From Paragyromitra xinjiangensis (taxonomy: Eukaryota; Ascomycota; Pezizomycetes; Pezizales; Discinaceae), in assembly GCA_038503065.1 (NCBI GenBank), contig JBCAMK010000013.1, positions 1,736,001-1,800,000 on the forward strand: DNA of 64,000 bases. Reading direction: 5' to 3'. Positions 60,358 through 64,000 of this stretch are shown piece after piece. The position numbers and the translations under genes were made by a program. How positions within the stretch are numbered: position 1 is the stretch's first letter; every line of letters begins with the position of its first letter. The notes beneath the pieces were generated by a model, which was given only the letters and a program-made list of their open reading frames with translations, was not told the origin of the DNA and made no database searches.

Positions 60358-61789
60358 TTATACTATCGTTTCCCAATCTAGCTTCCCCATCAGTACGAAA
60401 CTCTCCCAACTTCTTCCTCTCTCTTCTAACGTCAAAGGACCTGGATCATCGGTGACACTCCCCCAAGATTTGAACAACCTCCTCCAATAACAGACCTCGC
60501 CTGCAGGAGTTAAGTAGTGATCTCTAAACATCCTCACACTGTTGTTCGCTATCCTTTCCGCTTCATAGGGATTCTCCAGATAGAACCGAACCGTTTCTTG
60601 GAGATCACTCCAGTCTTCGTTGACTTTGACATAGTTTTGTTTAGGGCCCTCAGAAAAAATGAGGGGTGAATGGTACTGACGCCACCGAAGAGCCGGCGCT
60701 ATAATCACACTTCGGCAATGTTGGAAGTAGCGGAGGCGGTCAGAGTATGTTATTCCCTGTAGGCACGCAGAGCCATGACATAAGTATGAAGGCTGAAAGA
60801 CAACTGCACAAAAACAGAGTAGTGCACTACAAACCTCTGTGTAGATCAAGAACTTGTAGCGGCAGAAATCTTCAATACGTAGGGCATTCGTCTTCCAATC
60901 CAGCTCTGCAACATCACTCCAAGACTTCCCCTTCGCAACTTCCATCAACTTCCCCCTCAATCGTCCATTCCGATGTATCGTCCCTCTCCACACAGCTAAA
61001 TCACTTTTCTCCGCCCAAGGTAAATCTCTATCAACATTATCTATCCTTTCCCGTATCTCCGCATAAGACCCAATCTGCGGTTCCAGCCGTGACCAAAAAC
61101 TGTAATCAGGTACAAGCCAAGTGTCACGCATTGCGTCTGGGTCATCTCTGCGTGTCAAAGACCATGTATTGGCAACGGGATAATCGCCCACTGCAAGTTG
61201 AAACTCAATATTCGGTATTTCTGTCGGAATAGGCGCAGTGATAAGGGCACGATTGATTTGGTGTAGTAAAGCTGACATCCGATGCTCGATATCATCTCCT
61301 ATAGCCACAATGTAGAGCTAGGCGTGAAAGACCTGGTATTAGTGCTATCTAAGCCTTGTAATAGGGAAGGACTAGAGAAAATCCCACTTGGCCATTGTAA
61401 ATCCGTGCTCTAACAAATCCCGGATCCCCATCACGATAAGGTGCCTCGCCGACACCTCCACGGTAACGAACCATGTCTATTTCTGTAAATAATCCTACAA
61501 ACTTAACCTCACACTGCTCGTCATTGAAGAACAAATTCGTGCCATCTACTTCCGGATCAAAAGGTTGAATCGGTTCGTCTTCATCCGGTTTCTCTTTCAA
61601 ATCTTCTTTAGTCTTCCCAATATGTTGTGGTGACGAGTTCTGCGAAATTTCGGGCGCCGATAGTTGGGTGTAGGCATGTATTGGAGTCGGCGGAAATCGC
61701 GTTAGGCTAAAAAAGGTGGCCACTAGGAGTGAGGCCAAAATGAGATGGAGTAATCGTGGTGGTATGATAACAGGAAGGGGCGGACACAT
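60358..61789 (-). CDS. GT90 (CAP10-like) glycosyltransferase
   Basis: Three exons on the minus strand: 61789..61388, 61317..60835, 60756..60358; 427 aa. A signal anchor lies at about residues 12-30 (LLHLILASLLVATFFSL) followed by a Pro/Ser/Glu-rich stem, giving a type II Golgi/ER membrane topology. GT90 motifs appear in order: CEVKFVGLFTEIDM, RARIYNGQ-LYIV across intron 1, TWLVPDYSFW, AVWRGTIHRNGR, LMEVAKGKSW, FCRYKFLIYTEG-ITYSDRLRYFQHCRSVI across intron 2, GPKQNYVKV, and ERIANNSVRMFRDHYLTPAGE. Family knowledge: CAP10-related enzymes transfer xylose or similar sugars to polysaccharides or glycoproteins; substrate unknown here. The 78-nt second intron is stop-free and a multiple of three, but family continuity requires its removal. 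Intron 1 is 70 nt. Confidence 0.9.
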
Positions 61790-63095
61790 TTCGAAGATAA
61801 GGGATGGGCTAATAGAAGAAGGAAGAAATATAGACTCTTGCGGAGATGTAAAATTTAAATGTATGGGGTCTTCCTCAAGAAAACCTCTTATGGATGCTGG
61901 GGGAAGATTCTTCGAAAACCCGGTAGAAATTATATAGACGAAATGCTGGATCTACAGGAGTTGCCATGGGCCCCTGGAGTAGATACCCTCAAGGCGTTTC
62001 ACTGGAAGCATCTTGATGAAATTTAAATCCAAAGTAGATATTATTTCTCGGTTTGACATGTGCCCGAAATGCCGGGGACATTTGATGAATTGCAGGGGAA
62101 AGAAATGCATTCACATCAATTGTAATATATGTATAATACCAACAGTAGTCGGTTATCTTTGTGTGCATGGGTCATCACGACAGTTACCTAGCAAACTAAT
62201 TTAGAAGCCAAAACCCTTCAAGGCATGATCAACAGCTCAGGGAAAGGGGACATAATTGTGAAGAAGCAACTCACTACAATATTAATATTTGGATATAATC
62301 CTATTCAACAAGACCCTTCCACCAACTAGCTAGGTCTTCTATAACACGGCGAACAATATCCCCACACTGTGATTAGATCTAGCTCAAGAAATCCAGGTAA
62401 AACTTGACTTTTAATTGCGTGATAGGCGAGGCGTCGTAAGCGCCAAGAACAAAGAGGGTTTCCGCCCGGTGAGCCGAGCCATGGTACTATCGAGTTGGAG
62501 AATTTGGGGAGCGGCCTGCAGATCCACATTATACTCCAAACTCCAAATCCTCAACTTAATACTTCGCTTCACAGTTCCAGCATTTCCTGTCCGCAGATCG
62601 GTCGGTAGAATCAGAGAAAATTTTGAAGGGAGCGTTCAAACCATCTCGAGGAAAGGGAGACCCCGTAGTTGTCGTTGTGGGATCACCGAAGGTGGACAAT
62701 TTCGGAATTGTGGGTGGGGTACTGGTGCATACACATGGTCCGTGGCCGGTCGGTGTATCCGAAATTAATTGATTTTTCCGGTATGTAGCAATATCTCTTC
62801 ATCTCTAGGAAAAGTTTAAAGAGGGTTGTTTCACAGAAAGCCTTGTGCCTTTCTTTTCTTCTTTCGAATTTCATCTATAGGAAAACCGGTACCCACCATC
62901 CTAATTCGTTACCCACGCGACATCAAACACTTTTAGGAGAATCAGTTCTCATAGGAAAATGACTTTTTTCCAATTGACTTTTTAAATACAAAATTTGTTT
63001 TCGTCGCATCTTAACTATCGTGAAAGGCACGCACTGCAGTCATGGCTGGCACAATAAAGGAACGAGCGAATATGTACTCCCACCGGGAAATGCAT
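61790..63095. other. Spacer between GT90 and AA9 genes
   Basis: 1.3 kb between two minus-strand genes, holding the GT90 promoter and AA9 3' flank. A 63-codon Cys-containing frame at 62013 and a 117-codon frame at 62415 lack supporting features. Confidence 0.45.
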
Positions 63096-64000
63096 CTAAC
63101 CGGTCCACTTAGCAGGGCCTGGGATTTTATAGGTGGTTGCAGTGGAGGAGTAGATATCGATGGTAACACTATCAATCAATCCTGTCAGCTGTGATTCTAG
63201 AATCTATGCATTCAGTGTGAAATTATATGCTTACCCGGGATCAGAAAGCTGGTATGCTCCTGGGAAGGATACCAAGGAATTACCAGACGGGACGCCGGTA
63301 CCGCTGCCAGTGACTTTGATTTGTGCGCATTCCGGATAGAACTGCGGTGTGTTGGCTTGGTGGAGGGCGAGAAGTTCATGCTAAACATCCATTTCAGTAT
63401 ATAGTTAGCCTAACAACCTGTTGAGTGAACTGACCCTGATCAAGTAGTTTCCAGGAGCCAAGTTGGCAGGGATCTTGGTAGTCCACTGCAAGGTGTTAAG
63501 AACTGTACCAAGTCCCCAAGTACCTTTGTTGACAGTGCCGGAGAGAAGACCTGTACAAAAGATGATCTGTTACTTGCTGTAAAAGTGAGTTTGGCTGAAC
63601 ATTTACTCACCAGCCTCATCGATCTTGAACCAGACTTTGCCGTTGCCATCAGAATCCGCAAAAGCGCTTCCCGGAACCCTGGCCAGGTACTGTAGACGCG
63701 AGTGAGATTTCATTCTTCAAAAGTAAACATATAATGCTATACTTACGACGGTAACTGGGCCTTCAGCGTGGGTCCACTGTGACCATTTCGCTACTACAGT
63801 ACCTCCGGCTAAAATTTTGACAGTCAAGTTAGGATTTGGAGTGAAGAGAAAAACAGAAGCTCTTAAAGAAGACTTATACCCTTAACCGTAGCAACCTGAG
63901 CAGCTGGGCCAGTCCCTGGGTTATTGCCTATAAAAGCAGAGATTTTAGCTTCACTAATGTTTGGCGAACTTAGAGTTTTCGACTTACACTTAATATAATT
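63096..64000 (-). CDS. AA9 lytic polysaccharide monooxygenase (partial, 5' end outside window)
   Basis: Minus strand; visible exons 64000(partial)..63988, 63927..63880, 63808..63747, 63689..63611, 63550..63435, 63380..63235, 63168..63096. Six introns of 54-71 nt, all GT-AG, in about 900 bp. The joined product continues in one frame: [104 protein letters not shown], then IPGPAKWTG and stop. Family knowledge: copper enzymes, formerly GH61, that oxidatively cleave cellulose or hemicellulose. The second copper His is in WTHAEGPV and the axial Tyr in QFYPEC; the N-terminal His lies outside the window. No CBM1 follows the catalytic domain. The His-to-GP spacing is one residue longer than the common H-x-GP. 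Confidence 0.9.

Noticed and set aside
62013..62204. 63-codon frame with CPKCRGHLMNCRGKKC
   Set aside because: Zinc-finger-like at first sight, but no conserved ligand spacing continues, no leader and no clear splice partner.
1..64000. CRISPR arrays, prokaryotic operons, rRNA genes
   Set aside because: No regularly spaced direct repeats and no rRNA motifs were found; gene structure is eukaryotic throughout.

Overview
The window is nuclear DNA from a filamentous ascomycete (Pezizomycotina). Evidence: short spliceosomal introns (mostly 50-75 nt, GTRNGT...YAG) interrupt most genes, two tRNA genes carry the canonical nuclear intron after position 37, and the gene set is fungal (PalH ambient-pH sensor, Nha1-type Na+/H+ antiporter, Spg1/Tem1 GTPase, dioxygenase-P450 linoleate diol synthase, AA9 polysaccharide monooxygenase, GT90 glycosyltransferase). 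Moderate GC and long gene-poor spacers fit a repeat-containing genome, perhaps an early-diverging class such as Pezizomycetes or Orbiliomycetes; that placement is only a guess.

Layout. 1-2.2 kb: two small unrecognised genes, one with a mitochondrial-type N terminus. 4.9-6.7 kb: sugar-porter MFS transporter (5 exons). 6.7-13.9 kb: gene-poor, with a GC-rich 142-bp inverted-repeat element. 14-17.6 kb: Nha1-type antiporter, 974 aa, behind a long pyrimidine-rich leader and a 581-nt first intron. 18.6 and 19.7 kb: intron-containing tRNA-Arg(UCU) and tRNA-Leu(AAG) with a small MITE-like element between them. 20.8-25.9 kb: SPG1 (minus) and palH (plus), divergent across 1.8 kb. 26.8-30.6 kb: a 1109-aa Ppo/linoleate diol synthase, convergent with palH. 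31-35 kb: spacer with a second copy of the 19.2-kb MITE. 35-36.9 kb: secreted alkaline phosphatase whose second exon is only 8 nt. 39.5-40.5 kb: RING-like protein. 41.5-43.3 kb: secreted amidase. 44.5-47.3 kb: F-box protein. 47.3-60.3 kb: a desert whose only supportable gene is a two-exon 117-aa Cys-rich protein at 55.7 kb, followed by a T-rich tandem repeat. 60.4-61.8 kb: GT90 (CAP10-like) glycosyltransferase. 63.1-64.0 kb: 3' part of an intron-rich AA9 LPMO running off the window.

The genes do not form an obvious cluster. Thematic links are ambient pH and cation homeostasis (palH, Nha1, possibly the alkaline phosphatase), oxylipin signalling (Ppo) and secreted or wall-directed enzymes (AA9, GT90, amidase, phosphatase). 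Splice sites were assigned by eye, from reading-frame continuity plus family conservation. The most unusual items are the 8-nt microexon, the small Cys-rich gene in the desert, the two-copy MITE and two single-copy foldback elements, and two stop-free introns with lengths divisible by three, one of them in the switch I loop of the Spg1 GTPase.
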